NCBI RefSeq assembly: GCF_014648495.1
Contig: NZ_BMRF01000001.1
Location: 372,001-436,000 of the forward strand
Length of the DNA: 64,000 nt
From: Actinomadura cremea
GTDB taxonomy: Bacteria > Actinomycetota > Actinomycetes > Streptosporangiales > Streptosporangiaceae
Direction: 5' to 3'
Of the stretch, positions 34,808 through 45,765 are shown piece after piece. Below the pieces are notes generated by a model that worked only from the letters and a program-made list of their open reading frames with translations, was not told the origin of the DNA and did no database searches. The first letter of the stretch is position 1. Every line of letters starts with the position of its first letter. Made by a program: the position numbers and the translations under genes.

Positions 34808-35430
34808 AGGCCCATGCTCCTCTCCTCGCCCTTCTGCGCCAGACGGTCGCGCAGCAGCGCGGCCTCCGCGGCGGGCAGGCCCGGGACGGTCGCGTCCGTG
34901 GCGGCCGCCGCGGTGTGCATGCGGACGGTCGCGATGCCCATCCAGCGCTCCAGCAGCCCCGCGGTCACGTCGACGAACTGCATCCGTCCGTAGGGCACGA
35001 CGATGAGGCGCTTGACGAACACGCCGTGCGTCACGATGAGATCGTCCGCGCGCTCGGCGTACCCGAAGGAGCGGCGGTCGAGTTCCGCCACGATGCCGAT
35101 GACGACGGCCGCCAGCACGACCGCGGACACCCACATGGCCGCGGGGACCAGGCCCCCGTCCCGGCCCAGCAGGAAAACGCCCAGGGCGCCCACCGGGACC
35201 GCCCAGAGGAAGGCGCGCAGCGACCGCTGCCACGTGTGGCGCTTGGAGATCGGCCACCACTTCAGCCCGCCGCCGGGCGCGAACGCCTCCTCCGGAGGGT
35301 AGAGGGGCGGTGCGGCGACCGCTCCGGGCGGCGGGTCCGGTCCGTCCCCGGGCGCCGACCGCGCGGGCGCCGGGCCCGGTGGCGGCTGCGCGGCGGGGTC
35401 GTACGGCTGTCCGCCGTGGTTCGGATTCAT
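34804..35430 (-). CDS. YdbS-like PH-domain (DUF304) membrane protein
   Basis: A 208-residue protein. A Pro-rich cytoplasmic segment (residues 1-55) precedes two membrane helices ([16 protein letters not shown] and [21 protein letters not shown]) and one bacterial PH domain: [44 protein letters not shown] (core [19 protein letters not shown]). This is the YdbS layout, and the next gene, coupled by a GTGA overlap, is the YdbT partner. The pair probably forms one membrane complex. It is divergent from the nuoD-like gene. Confidence 0.82.
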   Translation of the reverse strand: MNPNHGGQPYDPAAQPPPGPAPARSAPGDGPDPPPGAVAAPPLYPPEEAFAPGGGLKWWPISKRHTWQRSLRAFLWAVPVGALGVFLLGRDGGLVPAAMWVSAVVLAAVVIGIVAELDRRSFGYAERADDLIVTHGVFVKRLIVVPYGRMQFVDVTAGLLERWMGIATVRMHTAAAATDATVPGLPAAEAALLRDRLAQKGEERSMGL

Positions 35431-35508
35431 CGGACCCTAGTCAACCGGAAACGGGCATCGGCCGCCATGGGAGCATGGCACGGTGACCGGAGCGGCGGAG
35501 ACACGACC

Positions 35509-36669
35509 ATGACCACCGAGCGGATCGTCGGGATCGGTGCGGGCTCGGACTCCTTGAACAAGGAGCTCGCCACCGAGGACATGACCCTGAACATCGGGCC
35601 GCAGCACCCGTCCACGCACGGCGTGCTCCGGCTCCGGCTGACCCTGGACGGCGAACGGATCTCGGCGGCCGAACCCATCATCGGGTACATGCACCGGGGC
35701 GCGGAGAAGCTGTTCGAGGTCCGCGACTTCCGCCAGATCATCGTGCTGGCCAACCGGCACGACTGGCTGTCGGCGTTCTCCAGCGAGCTGGGGGTCGTCC
35801 TGGCGGTGGAGCGCATGCTGGGCATGGAGGTCCCGGTCCGTGCCGTCTGGGCCAGGACCCTGCTCGCCGAGTTGAACCGGATTCTCAACCACCTCATGTT
35901 CCTGGGGTCGTACCCCTTGGAGGTGGGTGCGATGACGCCCATCTTCTACGCGTTCCGTGAGCGCGAGGAACTGCAACGGGTGATGGAGGAGATTTCCGGC
36001 GGCCGGATGCACTACATGTTCAACCGGGTGGGCGGCCTGAAGGACGACCTGCCCGCCGGCTGGACGGGACGTGCGCGCCACGCGGTCTCGGTCGTCCGGT
36101 CACGGATGAGCGACATCGCCGACCTCATCATGGACAACGAGATCTTCCGCGCGCGCACACGGGGCGTCGGTGTGCTCACCAGGGAGCAGATCCTGCAGTA
36201 CGGGGTCTCCGGCCCGATCGCACGCGCGTCCGGAGTGGACTTCGACCTTCGCAGGGACGAGCCGTACCTCGCCTACGACGAGCTGGACGTCCGCGTGGTG
36301 ACCCGCTCGGAGGGCGACGCACTCGCCCGCTTCGAGTGCCTCCTCGACCAGGTGCACGCGTCGCTGGACCTCGCCGACGCCTGCCTGGACCGGCTCGCCG
36401 ACCTGCCCCGAGGCCCGATCAACCAGAGGCTGCCGAAGGTCCTGAAGGTGCCGGAGGGCCACACGTACGCGTGGACGGAGAACCCGCTCGGCATCAACGG
36501 CTACTACCTGGTGTCGCGCGGTGAGAAGACGCCGTGGCGGCTGAAGCTGCGCTCGGCGTCGTTCAACAACGTCCAGGTGCTCGCCGAACTGCTGCCCGGC
36601 AACCTCGTCGCCGACATGATCGCGATCCTCGGCTCGATGTTCTTCGTCGTCGGCGACATCGACAAGTGA
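35509..36669 (+). CDS. Orphan NADH-quinone oxidoreductase subunit D-like protein (NuoD2)
   Basis: A 386-residue homologue of the 49-kDa/NuoD subunit of complex [39 protein letters not shown] (core pieces) and [13 protein letters not shown] are classic, as is [25 protein letters not shown]. It is shorter than standard NuoD (about 440) and ends VVGDIDK instead of the usual GEVDR. No other nuo gene is nearby, so it is an orphan paralogue of the kind found singly in several actinomycetes. GGAG precedes the ATG. It may serve an alternative complex or be a target of the MidA-type methyltransferase encoded upstream. Confidence 0.85.
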   Translation: MTTERIVGIGAGSDSLNKELATEDMTLNIGPQHPSTHGVLRLRLTLDGERISAAEPIIGYMHRGAEKLFEVRDFRQIIVLANRHDWLSAFSSELGVVLAVERMLGMEVPVRAVWARTLLAELNRILNHLMFLGSYPLEVGAMTPIFYAFREREELQRVMEEISGGRMHYMFNRVGGLKDDLPAGWTGRARHAVSVVRSRMSDIADLIMDNEIFRARTRGVGVLTREQILQYGVSGPIARASGVDFDLRRDEPYLAYDELDVRVVTRSEGDALARFECLLDQVHASLDLADACLDRLADLPRGPINQRLPKVLKVPEGHTYAWTENPLGINGYYLVSRGEKTPWRLKLRSASFNNVQVLAELLPGNLVADMIAILGSMFFVVGDIDK

Positions 36670-36934
36670 CCGACTGAAGCGCACGGCCTCCGGGCGCCGC
36701 GCGCCCTCCGGCCGCGCGCGATTCCGGCCGCGCCCTCGCGGTCACGGTCGCAGCCGACCGAAGGAAAAAGGGCTGAGGGCTTCCTCGCCCCCGGTCCCGG
36801 ACCCGGGCACGAACCAGGCTCGCGGAGATCGCCGCAGCGGCCCTCCTCCGCCCCGGCCACAGGTCAGGCCACGGGAAGCGCCGCCGGGGCGGCCCGCCCG
36901 CGCGATCGCGGGACAGGCTCGGCGCGATCGCGGG

Positions 36935-37411
36935 TCATGCTCGCGAAGCGCCGTTGCGGCGTTCATCCTCGTCGTCCGGGCCGCCGGGCACCCGGCACGC
37001 GTACTCGAGGAAGTAGGCGGCGCCCACCAGGACGGCCGCGGCCAGGAACGTCGCGCCGCTCGCGAAGAAGTCGTGCCGGGGCGTCGGCTTGTCGAGGGCG
37101 TCGACGACGCTGACCGCGAACCCGGCGAACACTCCGGCGATCACCGCGGCGGCGTGCGCGCTGGCCTTCCCGAGGGCCGCCAGCCGCGCGACCGCGAGCG
37201 GCTCGACCGGGCGCGTGCCCGGCTTGCGGCGGATGCGGCGCAGCACGTTGAAGCCGCTGACCCCCTCCGCGGCCGCCAGCAGCAGCAGCGTGGGCACCGT
37301 GGTCCACGGCACCGGCGGCAGCGAGAGGTAGGCCGTGCGCAGCACCGCCCAGGTGATCACCGCGACGACGACCAGCAGGCCGCCGAGGAAGAGCGGGCGC
37401 GAGGGCTTCAT
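36935..37411 (-). CDS. DUF3180 membrane protein
   Basis: A 158-residue membrane protein conserved directly after folK in actinobacteria (Rv3605c type). Four hydrophobic segments: LFLGGLLVVVAVITWAVL, VPTLLLLAAAEGVSGF, ASAHAAAVIAGVFAGFAV and ATFLAAAVLVGAAYFLEY. Function unknown; linkage to the folate operon suggests co-expression but not a folate step. Its ATG overlaps the folK stop by 4 nt. Near its 3' end the 12-mer CGCGATCGCGGG occurs twice (36901 and 36923). Confidence 0.85.
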   Translation of the reverse strand: MKPSRPLFLGGLLVVVAVITWAVLRTAYLSLPPVPWTTVPTLLLLAAAEGVSGFNVLRRIRRKPGTRPVEPLAVARLAALGKASAHAAAVIAGVFAGFAVSVVDALDKPTPRHDFFASGATFLAAAVLVGAAYFLEYACRVPGGPDDEDERRNGASRA

Positions 37412-37995
37412 GCAGGCTGCTGCAGGGTCAGGTCCGTCCGGCGGTGCACGGCCGAGGGGCCGCCCTCCGCGACCTTCGCCTCGGCCAGGTCGCCGACGCG
37501 GCCGTGCCCGGGCAGCAGCACGTCCGGCTCGATGTCGGCCCAGGGGACGAGGACGAACGCGCGCTCGTGCGCGCGCGGGTGCGGGAGCGTCAGGTCGGGG
37601 TCGGTCGAGACGACGTCACCGAAGAGCACGATGTCGATGTCGAGGGTGCGCGGCCCCCACCTGACCTCCCTGACACGCTGCATGGAGTTCTCGATGTTGA
37701 GCACGCGCTCCAGGAGGTTCTCCGGGGGGAGCCGGGTGTCGGCCACGAGAACGACGTTGAGGTAGTCGTCCTGGGCCGGGATGGCCTCACCGGGGGGAGC
37801 GTAGGGCGCGGTCTCGTACACCGGCGAGAACGCGACGAAGTCGAGTCCGGGGGCGTCGAACAGCGCGTCCACGGCCTCCTGGATGTTGTCCAGGCGGTCG
37901 CCCAGGTTGCTGCCGAGGGAGAACACGACCCGGTGGTGGACGAGCATGTGCCCGCCGGTGGCGGTGCGGTCGGGCATGCGGTCGGGCGCGGTCAT
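37408..37995 (-). CDS. folK: 2-amino-4-hydroxy-6-hydroxymethyldihydropteridine pyrophosphokinase (HPPK)
   Basis: A 195-residue HPPK transferring pyrophosphate from ATP to the pterin alcohol in folate synthesis. VFSLGSNLGDRLDNI near residue 25, YETAPYAPPG, and RWGPRTLDIDIVLFGD with the metal-binding aspartates, then LPHPRAHERAFVLVPW, are diagnostic. ATG 37995 overlaps the folB stop by 4 nt; the preceding 37-codon open extension belongs to the folB region and is not coding. Confidence 0.95.
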   Translation of the reverse strand: MTAPDRMPDRTATGGHMLVHHRVVFSLGSNLGDRLDNIQEAVDALFDAPGLDFVAFSPVYETAPYAPPGEAIPAQDDYLNVVLVADTRLPPENLLERVLNIENSMQRVREVRWGPRTLDIDIVLFGDVVSTDPDLTLPHPRAHERAFVLVPWADIEPDVLLPGHGRVGDLAEAKVAEGGPSAVHRRTDLTLQQPA

Positions 37996-38357
37996 GGGCG
38001 ACTCCTCTGGATCTTCACGGCCACGTCCGTGAAGGGGTGCGGCACCGGGGCGTTCGGCTTGTGGACGGTGATCTCGACCTCCGAGACCGTCGCGTCTTCC
38101 AGACATATCTTCGCGAGCCGCTCGGCCAGCGTTTCGATGAGGTCGACGGGCTCGCCCGTGACCGCGGCGACCAGCCGGTCGGCCAGGGACCCGTAGTCGA
38201 CGGTGAGCGACAGGTCGTCCGCCGCCGCCGCCGGGCGGGTGTCCAGGCCGAGGACGGCGTCGACCACGAACTCCTGCCCGAGTTCGCGTTCCGCCGGGAG
38301 GCAGCCGTGCCTGCCTCTGGCCCGAAGGCCGCGCAGTTCGATCCGGTCGAGACTCAT
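37992..38357 (-). CDS. folB: Dihydroneopterin aldolase
   Basis: A 121-residue FolB: DRIELRGLRARGRHGCLPAERELGQ at the start, VDYGSLADRLVAAVTGEPVDLIETLAERLA in the middle with the pterin-binding Glu, and the catalytic-lysine strand EITVHKPNAPV. It cleaves dihydroneopterin to the HPPK substrate. Coupled by ATGA overlaps to the NTF2-like gene upstream and folK downstream. Confidence 0.95.
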   Translation of the reverse strand: MSLDRIELRGLRARGRHGCLPAERELGQEFVVDAVLGLDTRPAAAADDLSLTVDYGSLADRLVAAVTGEPVDLIETLAERLAKICLEDATVSEVEITVHKPNAPVPHPFTDVAVKIQRSRP

Positions 38358-38791
38358 TCTTCCTCTGTATCAGCGACGTTCAACACGGGCGAACCATGAT
38401 GAAGCAGGAGCCGCCACTCTTCTTCGACCCGTACGAACACGTTGGTGGCGACGATGCTTCCCCCTGCGAGGAATCCGGCTTCCGTGTCGTCGTCGGCGGT
38501 GAGGACGTTCTCCTTGCAGGTGACCACCGCGTGGTCCCCGTACACGTCCGTCTCGACGTCGGTCAGCACGAACTGGATGTAGGTGGTGTTGGCCATGATG
38601 AGGGCCCACGAGCGCAGTACTTCCTCGCGTCCGCGCAGCATGGTCCAGCCGGGGTGGACGCACGAGACGCCCGGGGCGTACGCGCCGTCCGCCCAGACGG
38701 CCGCCATGCGGTCGTAGTCGCCGGCCTCGAACGCGGCGTAGAACTCGGCGTGCACCTCACCGACGTCCGCGCGGTTCACAGCAGCGCTCAT
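38354..38791 (-). CDS. NTF2-like (SnoaL/DUF4440-type) protein in the folate operon
   Basis: A 145-residue NTF2-like protein: EVHAEFYAAFEAGDYDRMAAVWADG, GVSCVHPGWTMLRGREEVLRSWALIM and a beta-rich end with EEEWRLLLHHGSP (each shown in part). It lies between folP and folB with 4-nt overlaps on both sides, so it is a fixed member of the operon. SnoaL-like folds include isomerases, dehydratases and ligand-binding proteins. Its conserved place suggests a pterin-related role, but that is inference. Confidence 0.85.
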   Translation of the reverse strand: MSAAVNRADVGEVHAEFYAAFEAGDYDRMAAVWADGAYAPGVSCVHPGWTMLRGREEVLRSWALIMANTTYIQFVLTDVETDVYGDHAVVTCKENVLTADDDTEAGFLAGGSIVATNVFVRVEEEWRLLLHHGSPVLNVADTEEE

Positions 38792-39708
38792 GGTCGGTCG
38801 CTCCCAAGGTCGGCGCCCGCAGCAGGACGGTCGTTCTTCCCAGCAGCCCCGGCCGCCCCCGCCGCGCGCACGGCGGCCGCGATCCGGACGGCGTCGGCGT
38901 TCGGGCGGACGCGGTGCACGCGCACGCACCATCCGCCGGCGGCCGCCACGAGCGACGTGATCGCGACCGTGGCGTCGTCGCACTCGCCGAACGGGCGCGG
39001 CGTTCCGTCCGCGTCGGTGAGGAGCTTCCCGAGGAAACTCTTACGGGACGCCCCCACCAGGACGGGATAGCCCGTGCTCGTGAACGCGTCCAGATGGGCG
39101 AGCAGGGTCCAGTTGTGACCGGCCGTCGGGTTCTTCGCGAAACCGAGGCCCGGATCCAGGATCACCTTGGACGGGTCGAGCCCTTCCTCCAGGACGACCT
39201 CGACCCTCTGCAGCAGCTCGTCGCGTACCTCACGGACGACGTCCTGGTACACGGCTCGGGTCTGCATGTCGTGGCTGTGGCCGCGCCAGTGCATCACGAC
39301 GTACGGGACGCCCGCGCGTGCGACCGCGCGGGGCATGTCGGGGTCGGCCAGGCCGCCGCTCACGTCGTTGACGATCCGGGCGCCGGCGTCGATCGCGGCC
39401 TCGGCGACCTCCGCGCGCATGGTGTCCACGCTGACCGGGACGCCCTCGGCGGTGAGCGCCTCGATGACGGGCACGACGCGCCGCAGCTCCTCCTCGCGGG
39501 AGACCCGCTGCGCGCCCGGACGCGTCGATTCGCCGCCCACGTCGACGATGTCGGCGCCCTCGGCGACCAGGTTCAGCCCGTGGTGGATCGCCTTCTCGTG
39601 GTCGAACCAGGCGCCGCCGTCCGAGAAGGAGTCGGGGGTCACGTTGACCACACCCATGACGAGGCACCGGCCCAGTGCGGGCAGTCCTGGAACGTCGGCA
39701 GTGGTCAT
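38788..39708 (-). CDS. folP: Dihydropteroate synthase
   Basis: A 306-residue TIM-barrel enzyme joining p-aminobenzoate to the pterin pyrophosphate; the sulphonamide target. VMGVVNVTPDSFSDGG (pterin site), DVGGESTRPGA (pABA-side loop), SVDTMRAEVAE, INDVSGG-like IVNDVSGGLAD, and VGASRKSFLG with the catalytic Lys/Ser are present. ATG 39708 gives the normal start; a 16-residue upstream extension was rejected. The C-terminus is Ala/Gly-rich and longer than needed. Confidence 0.96.
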   Translation of the reverse strand: MTTADVPGLPALGRCLVMGVVNVTPDSFSDGGAWFDHEKAIHHGLNLVAEGADIVDVGGESTRPGAQRVSREEELRRVVPVIEALTAEGVPVSVDTMRAEVAEAAIDAGARIVNDVSGGLADPDMPRAVARAGVPYVVMHWRGHSHDMQTRAVYQDVVREVRDELLQRVEVVLEEGLDPSKVILDPGLGFAKNPTAGHNWTLLAHLDAFTSTGYPVLVGASRKSFLGKLLTDADGTPRPFGECDDATVAITSLVAAAGGWCVRVHRVRPNADAVRIAAAVRAAGAAGAAGKNDRPAAGADLGSDRP

Positions 39709-39800
39709 GGCATCAACCCTATGTCGTGCTCGCGATGTCTCGATCTCGCCCTCCACCCCGCGTCACGCGCGCCCCTCGGACACCTCCCCGAATGCGCCGG

Positions 39801-39831
39801 AACGGGCCTCAGCTCGTCGCTGAGGCCCGTT
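39801..39831 (-). terminator. Strong hairpin between folE and folP
   Basis: A perfect 12-bp stem (AACGGGCCTCAG / CTGAGGCCCGTT) with a 7-nt loop, 35 nt past the folE stop. No U-tract. It could end the ftsH-folE transcript or attenuate it before folP. Confidence 0.6.
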
Positions 39832-39865
39832 CAGGCGTTCGTGGAAACTCGGGTCGACTCCAGGG

Positions 39866-40480
39866 TCAGGAGCGGCCCAGGATCAGGCTCATCGCCTCGG
39901 CGCGCGTCTCCGGGTGATCGCGGAAGTCGCCGCGGACGGCGGACGTCACCGTCCGCGCCCCCGGCTTGCGCACACCGCGCATCGTCATGCACAGGTGCTC
40001 GGCCTCGATCACGACGATGGCGCCGCGCGGCTCCAGGACGCTCATGAGCGAGTCCGCCACCTGGCTCGTCAGGCGCTCCTGCACCTGCGGGCGCCGCGCG
40101 AACACGTCCACGAGCCGGGCCAGCTTCGACAGTCCCGTGATCTGCCCCTTCTTGTTCGGCGTGTACCCCACGTGGGCCATGCCGTGGAAAGGGACGAGAT
40201 GGTGCTCGCAGACGCTGTACACCTCGATGTCCTTCACCAGGACCATTTCCTCATGGTCGGCGTCGAACACCGTGGTGAGCACGTCCTCGGGACGCTGCCG
40301 CAGGCCGGCGAACTGCTCGGCGTAGGCGCGCGCGACCCGCGCGGGGGTGTCGCGGAGCCCGTCGCGATCGGGGTTCTCCCCGATCGCGAACAGGATCTCG
40401 CGCACGGCCTTCTCGATCCTGCCCTGGTCGAACCCGGGGGGCGCGTCGGGCAGGGCGGTGTCCTCGAACGGATCGGTCAA
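39866..40480 (-). CDS. folE: GTP cyclohydrolase I
   Basis: A 204-residue FolE converting GTP to dihydroneopterin triphosphate. The zinc-binding cysteines and histidine are in [14 protein letters not shown] and [25 protein letters not shown] and [23 protein letters not shown] (core [16 protein letters not shown]) are conserved. It starts 5 nt after the ftsH stop and is probably co-transcribed with it. Typical length. Confidence 0.96.
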   Translation of the reverse strand: MTDPFEDTALPDAPPGFDQGRIEKAVREILFAIGENPDRDGLRDTPARVARAYAEQFAGLRQRPEDVLTTVFDADHEEMVLVKDIEVYSVCEHHLVPFHGMAHVGYTPNKKGQITGLSKLARLVDVFARRPQVQERLTSQVADSLMSVLEPRGAIVVIEAEHLCMTMRGVRKPGARTVTSAVRGDFRDHPETRAEAMSLILGRS

Positions 40481-40485
40481 CGGAG

Positions 40486-42504
<2,019 letters not shown>

Positions 42505-42816
42505 TTATCCGGTTACCCCTTCGGGGCCCGTCCCTCCTGACCAACGTCTGTGTGCGATCCTCGCCCGCCCCCAGAGGACGGACGCCACTGCGACCAACGA
42601 CGGTCCCGCCGTGGCTCCGGACCACCGTGGCGGTCCCCCTTCTACGGCTCCCCGGCCTTTGGGCCCGGGACATCGACGGTACACCGCTGGGCGCAGGAGA
42701 CGCAGCCGGCGCTGTCTCCTGGCCCTTCGCCTATACCCGTCAACGACCTTTGCAACGATCCGTCACGGCCGCTTGTTCCCTGACGTCTCGTTCCTGCCGG
42801 TTCACCGGGGTCCGGT
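42505..42816 (-). other. Intergenic region upstream of ftsH
   Basis: No gene is seen between the hpt stop and the ftsH start. A possible -10 TATAGG lies at 42730-42735 (minus strand), without a good -35 at normal distance. Confidence 0.35.
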
Positions 42817-43380
42817 TCAGCTCTCGCCGCCGCCGTAGACGTGGGGCGCGAGCGTCCCCACGAACGGAAGGTTGCGGTACCGCTCCGCATAGTCGAGCCC
42901 GTATCCGATGACGAACTCGTTCGGAATGTCGAACCCGATGTACTTCACGTCCAGGTCGGCCCGGACCGCCTCCGGCTTGCGCAGCAGCGCGCAGATCTCC
43001 AGGGACGCCGGCCCGCGCGAACGCAGGTTGCTGACCAGCCAGGACAGCGTCAGCCCCGAGTCGACGATGTCCTCCACGATCAGGACGTCACGGTCGAGGA
43101 TGTCGGTGTCCAGGTCCTTGAGGATCCGCACGACGCCGGACGACTTCGTGCCGGACCCGTACGACGACACCGCCATCCAGTCCATGGACGCCGGGGTGTG
43201 CAGCTCCCGCGCCAGGTCCGCCATGATCATGACGGCGCCCTTGAGGACGCCGACGAGGAGCAGGTCGCGGCCCGCGTAGTCGGCGTCGATCTGCCCGGCG
43301 AGCTCCCGCACCTTGGCCTGGAGGTCGGCCTCCGGGATCAGTACCTTCGCCAGGTCGTCGCCCAGGTCCTTCTCGTCCAC
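42817..43380 (-). CDS. hpt: Hypoxanthine phosphoribosyltransferase
   Basis: A 187-residue purine salvage enzyme forming IMP/GMP from hypoxanthine/guanine and PRPP. The PRPP motif is [33 protein letters not shown] and [30 protein letters not shown] (core [19 protein letters not shown]) are family hallmarks. GTG 43380 with GAGGGTGGGG upstream is preferred; a longer frame to 43422 adds residues unlike other members. It is followed upstream by tilS, as in most actinobacteria. Confidence 0.95.
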   Translation of the reverse strand: MDEKDLGDDLAKVLIPEADLQAKVRELAGQIDADYAGRDLLLVGVLKGAVMIMADLARELHTPASMDWMAVSSYGSGTKSSGVVRILKDLDTDILDRDVLIVEDIVDSGLTLSWLVSNLRSRGPASLEICALLRKPEAVRADLDVKYIGFDIPNEFVIGYGLDYAERYRNLPFVGTLAPHVYGGGES

Positions 43381-43460
43381 AACCCCACCCTCATCGTCGT
43401 GATCGCGCCCGCCCGGCGGCACGCCGGCGGAACGGACGCCGCGCCGCGGCGAACCGGGCG

Positions 43461-44528
43461 TCAGGCCGGGCCGAAGAGCAGCTTCCCATACCGCCTGAAG
43501 GCCCTCAGCCCCCCGGGCAGGTCGACGTGCCGCTGGCCGTGCCAGGCCGTGACCAGCCGATCCACCTCGTCGACATGGACGGCCGCGAGCGTACCCGGTG
43601 GGCTGCCCGCTTTGACCGCGGCCGTCCGCAGTACGCGCGTCCGGACGGCTCTGGGCAGGTCTGCGAGCCCGTCCAGGCGAACGGCCACGGCGTACCCCTC
43701 CTCCGGGGCGTCCAGGTCCGTGTAGGCGCGCGCTGCCAGATCGTCCAGGACGTCCGCGTCCTCGCGCAGCATTCGCGCCGTGCGCGCCAGTGCCTCCGTT
43801 ACACCGGGGCCCAGCGCCTTCTCCAACGCGGGCAGGGCGTCGTTTCGTACCCGCACGCGTGTGTAAGCGGGATCGTCGTTGTGGGGGTCGTCCCAGGGTT
43901 CCAGTCCCATCGCCAGGCAGGCCCGGCGTGTGGTCGCTCGATCCAGTTCGAGCAGGGGACGCAGGTAACGCACGTGACGCACGTTCGAGCCGTTCTCGGC
44001 GGCCCGGCGGGTGAACTCGGGCGGCATCCCGGACAGCGAACGCGCGCCGGATCCTCGCGCCAACCCGAGCAGGACGGTCTCGGCTTGATCGTTCAGGGTG
44101 TGCCCCAGGAGAACGGCGGCGGCGTCCAGGCGGCGTGCGGCATCGTCCAACGCCGCGTACCGGGCGTCACGAGCCGCGTTCTCCATCCCGCCCTGTGTTC
44201 CCACGGTGACGGTGACAGAACCGACCGGATCCAGCCCAAGGTCGGCGAGCGTGCGCACCACGGCGTCAGCGCGCGCGCCGGAGCCTTCTTGCAGGCCGTG
44301 GTCGATCGTCACGGCCCCGGCCGGAATGCCCAGCCGCGGGGCGACGAAGGCGAGCGCCCCCGCGAGCGCCAGCGAGTCCGCGCCCCCGCTGCACGCGGCG
44401 AGCACCATGCCCGCCGGCCGTCCCGTCGCCCGTCCCGCCGGCCGTCCCTGCGGTCCTCCCGTCGGCAGGTCGGCCAGCATCCGCCGCACCGCGAGACGGA
44501 CCGTCGCCACGGCGGGATCAGGACCCAC
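43461..44528 (-). CDS. tilS: tRNA(Ile)-lysidine synthetase
   Basis: A 355-residue N-type ATP pyrophosphatase modifying C34 of tRNA-Ile(CAU) to lysidine. The P-loop is SGGADSL at 47-53; [40 protein letters not shown] (core [18 protein letters not shown]) follow. A repetitive Gly/Arg/Pro insert ([17 protein letters not shown]) at about 24-40 comes just before the P-loop, coded by a short DNA repeat. The long C-terminal domain of enterobacterial TilS is missing, as usual here. GTG 44528 directly follows the TGA of the DUF2342 gene. Confidence 0.94.
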   Translation of the reverse strand: MGPDPAVATVRLAVRRMLADLPTGGPQGRPAGRATGRPAGMVLAACSGGADSLALAGALAFVAPRLGIPAGAVTIDHGLQEGSGARADAVVRTLADLGLDPVGSVTVTVGTQGGMENAARDARYAALDDAARRLDAAAVLLGHTLNDQAETVLLGLARGSGARSLSGMPPEFTRRAAENGSNVRHVRYLRPLLELDRATTRRACLAMGLEPWDDPHNDDPAYTRVRVRNDALPALEKALGPGVTEALARTARMLREDADVLDDLAARAYTDLDAPEEGYAVAVRLDGLADLPRAVRTRVLRTAAVKAGSPPGTLAAVHVDEVDRLVTAWHGQRHVDLPGGLRAFRRYGKLLFGPA

Positions 44529-45653
44529 TCAAGCCTCGTTCGCCTCCGGCGGGACGGCGTCGATGGCGCGCGGCCCGACGACGCGCGCGATCCACAGGTC
44601 GGGTTCCTTGATCTCCACGTGCGTCGGGAGGCTCTCCGGCGAGTCCCACACCTTGTTGAAGCCGCTCATGCCGACCTCGGTGACCACCCGCCGGACGAAC
44701 CGCGACCCCTCCGCGTACTGCTTCATCTTCATGTCGAGGCCGAGGAGCCGCCGGATCGTCTTGTCCATCCGGCCACCGCCCTCGCGGCGTCCCTGGAAGC
44801 GGGACCGGATCTGCTGCACGGACGGCACGACCTCCGGGCCCACCGCGTCCATCACGTAGTCGCCGTGCCCTTCGGCGAGCGTCATCACGGCGGTCAGCCG
44901 GTCGAGGATCTCGCGCTGCTCCGGGCTCTGGATGGCGTCGATGAGGTTGGACTCCCCGCCCCGGAAGGCGTCCGCGACGGCCTCGGCCGCGTCCTTGACC
45001 CGGTCCAGCATCGCGCCCGGGTCCAGATCGGACGCCAGGAGGAACTGGGTCATCTGGCTCTGCACGTACTCGCGCAGCCACGGGACCGCGGTGAACTGCG
45101 CACGGTGCGTCTCCTCGTGCAGGCAGACCCACAGGCGGAAGTCACGCGGGTCGACGCGGAGTTCCTGCTCCACGTGGACGATGTTGGGCGCGACGAGCGT
45201 GAGCCGCCCCGTCGGGGCGCGTCCGTCCGGGTCGGGCGGGAGGAACAGCTCGTACTGCCCCAGCACACGGCTCGCCATGTACGCGAGGATCCCGCCGACC
45301 TGCATCCCGGTCACGCGCGACCCGACCGCGTCCACGACCAGGTTCCCCGCGCCGCCGAGCGGACCCGGGCCGCGCCGTTCCGTCATCTGCTCCATGAGCG
45401 GTTCGAGCACCACCCGGAAGCCGTCCACGTTCGCCCGGATCCAGCCGGGCCGGTCCACGATCGTCGCCGGGTCGGGTTCGAGTTCGGAGGCCATGCCGGT
45501 GAACTCCCGCACGTGGCCGTGCGCCAGCTTGGACAGCTCGCGCAGTTCCGTCACCACCCCACGGGCCTCCGCGTGGCTGACCTGCGGCCCCGGACGGACG
45601 AGCCGGGTCCCCGCCTGGACCGCCACATTCCAGTCGATCATTGAGGCGCTCAT
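44529..45653 (-). CDS. DUF2342 zinc-dependent metalloprotease-like protein (F420-associated family)
   Basis: A 374-residue member of the actinobacterial DUF2342 family (Rv3626c type), whose distribution follows coenzyme F420 producers. A metzincin-like zinc site HEETH is at 179-183 in LWVCLHEETHRAQF; WNVAVQAGTRLVRPGP at the start, LVAPNIVHVEQEL, and TLAEGHGDYVMDAVG are conserved. Substrate unknown. ATG 45653 is chosen over the longer frame that runs into the promoter region. It lies directly upstream of tilS-hpt, the standard order. Confidence 0.88.
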   Translation of the reverse strand: MSASMIDWNVAVQAGTRLVRPGPQVSHAEARGVVTELRELSKLAHGHVREFTGMASELEPDPATIVDRPGWIRANVDGFRVVLEPLMEQMTERRGPGPLGGAGNLVVDAVGSRVTGMQVGGILAYMASRVLGQYELFLPPDPDGRAPTGRLTLVAPNIVHVEQELRVDPRDFRLWVCLHEETHRAQFTAVPWLREYVQSQMTQFLLASDLDPGAMLDRVKDAAEAVADAFRGGESNLIDAIQSPEQREILDRLTAVMTLAEGHGDYVMDAVGPEVVPSVQQIRSRFQGRREGGGRMDKTIRRLLGLDMKMKQYAEGSRFVRRVVTEVGMSGFNKVWDSPESLPTHVEIKEPDLWIARVVGPRAIDAVPPEANEA

Positions 45654-45765
45654 GTACTCCACCGTACGTTTCGACGCGGCGCCGCAGCGCCTCTGCACGA
45701 TCGTTCAACGAACAACCGTTCTGGTTATCTCCCGTGGCGCACTCCCCACACGCGGAAGGCCGCGT

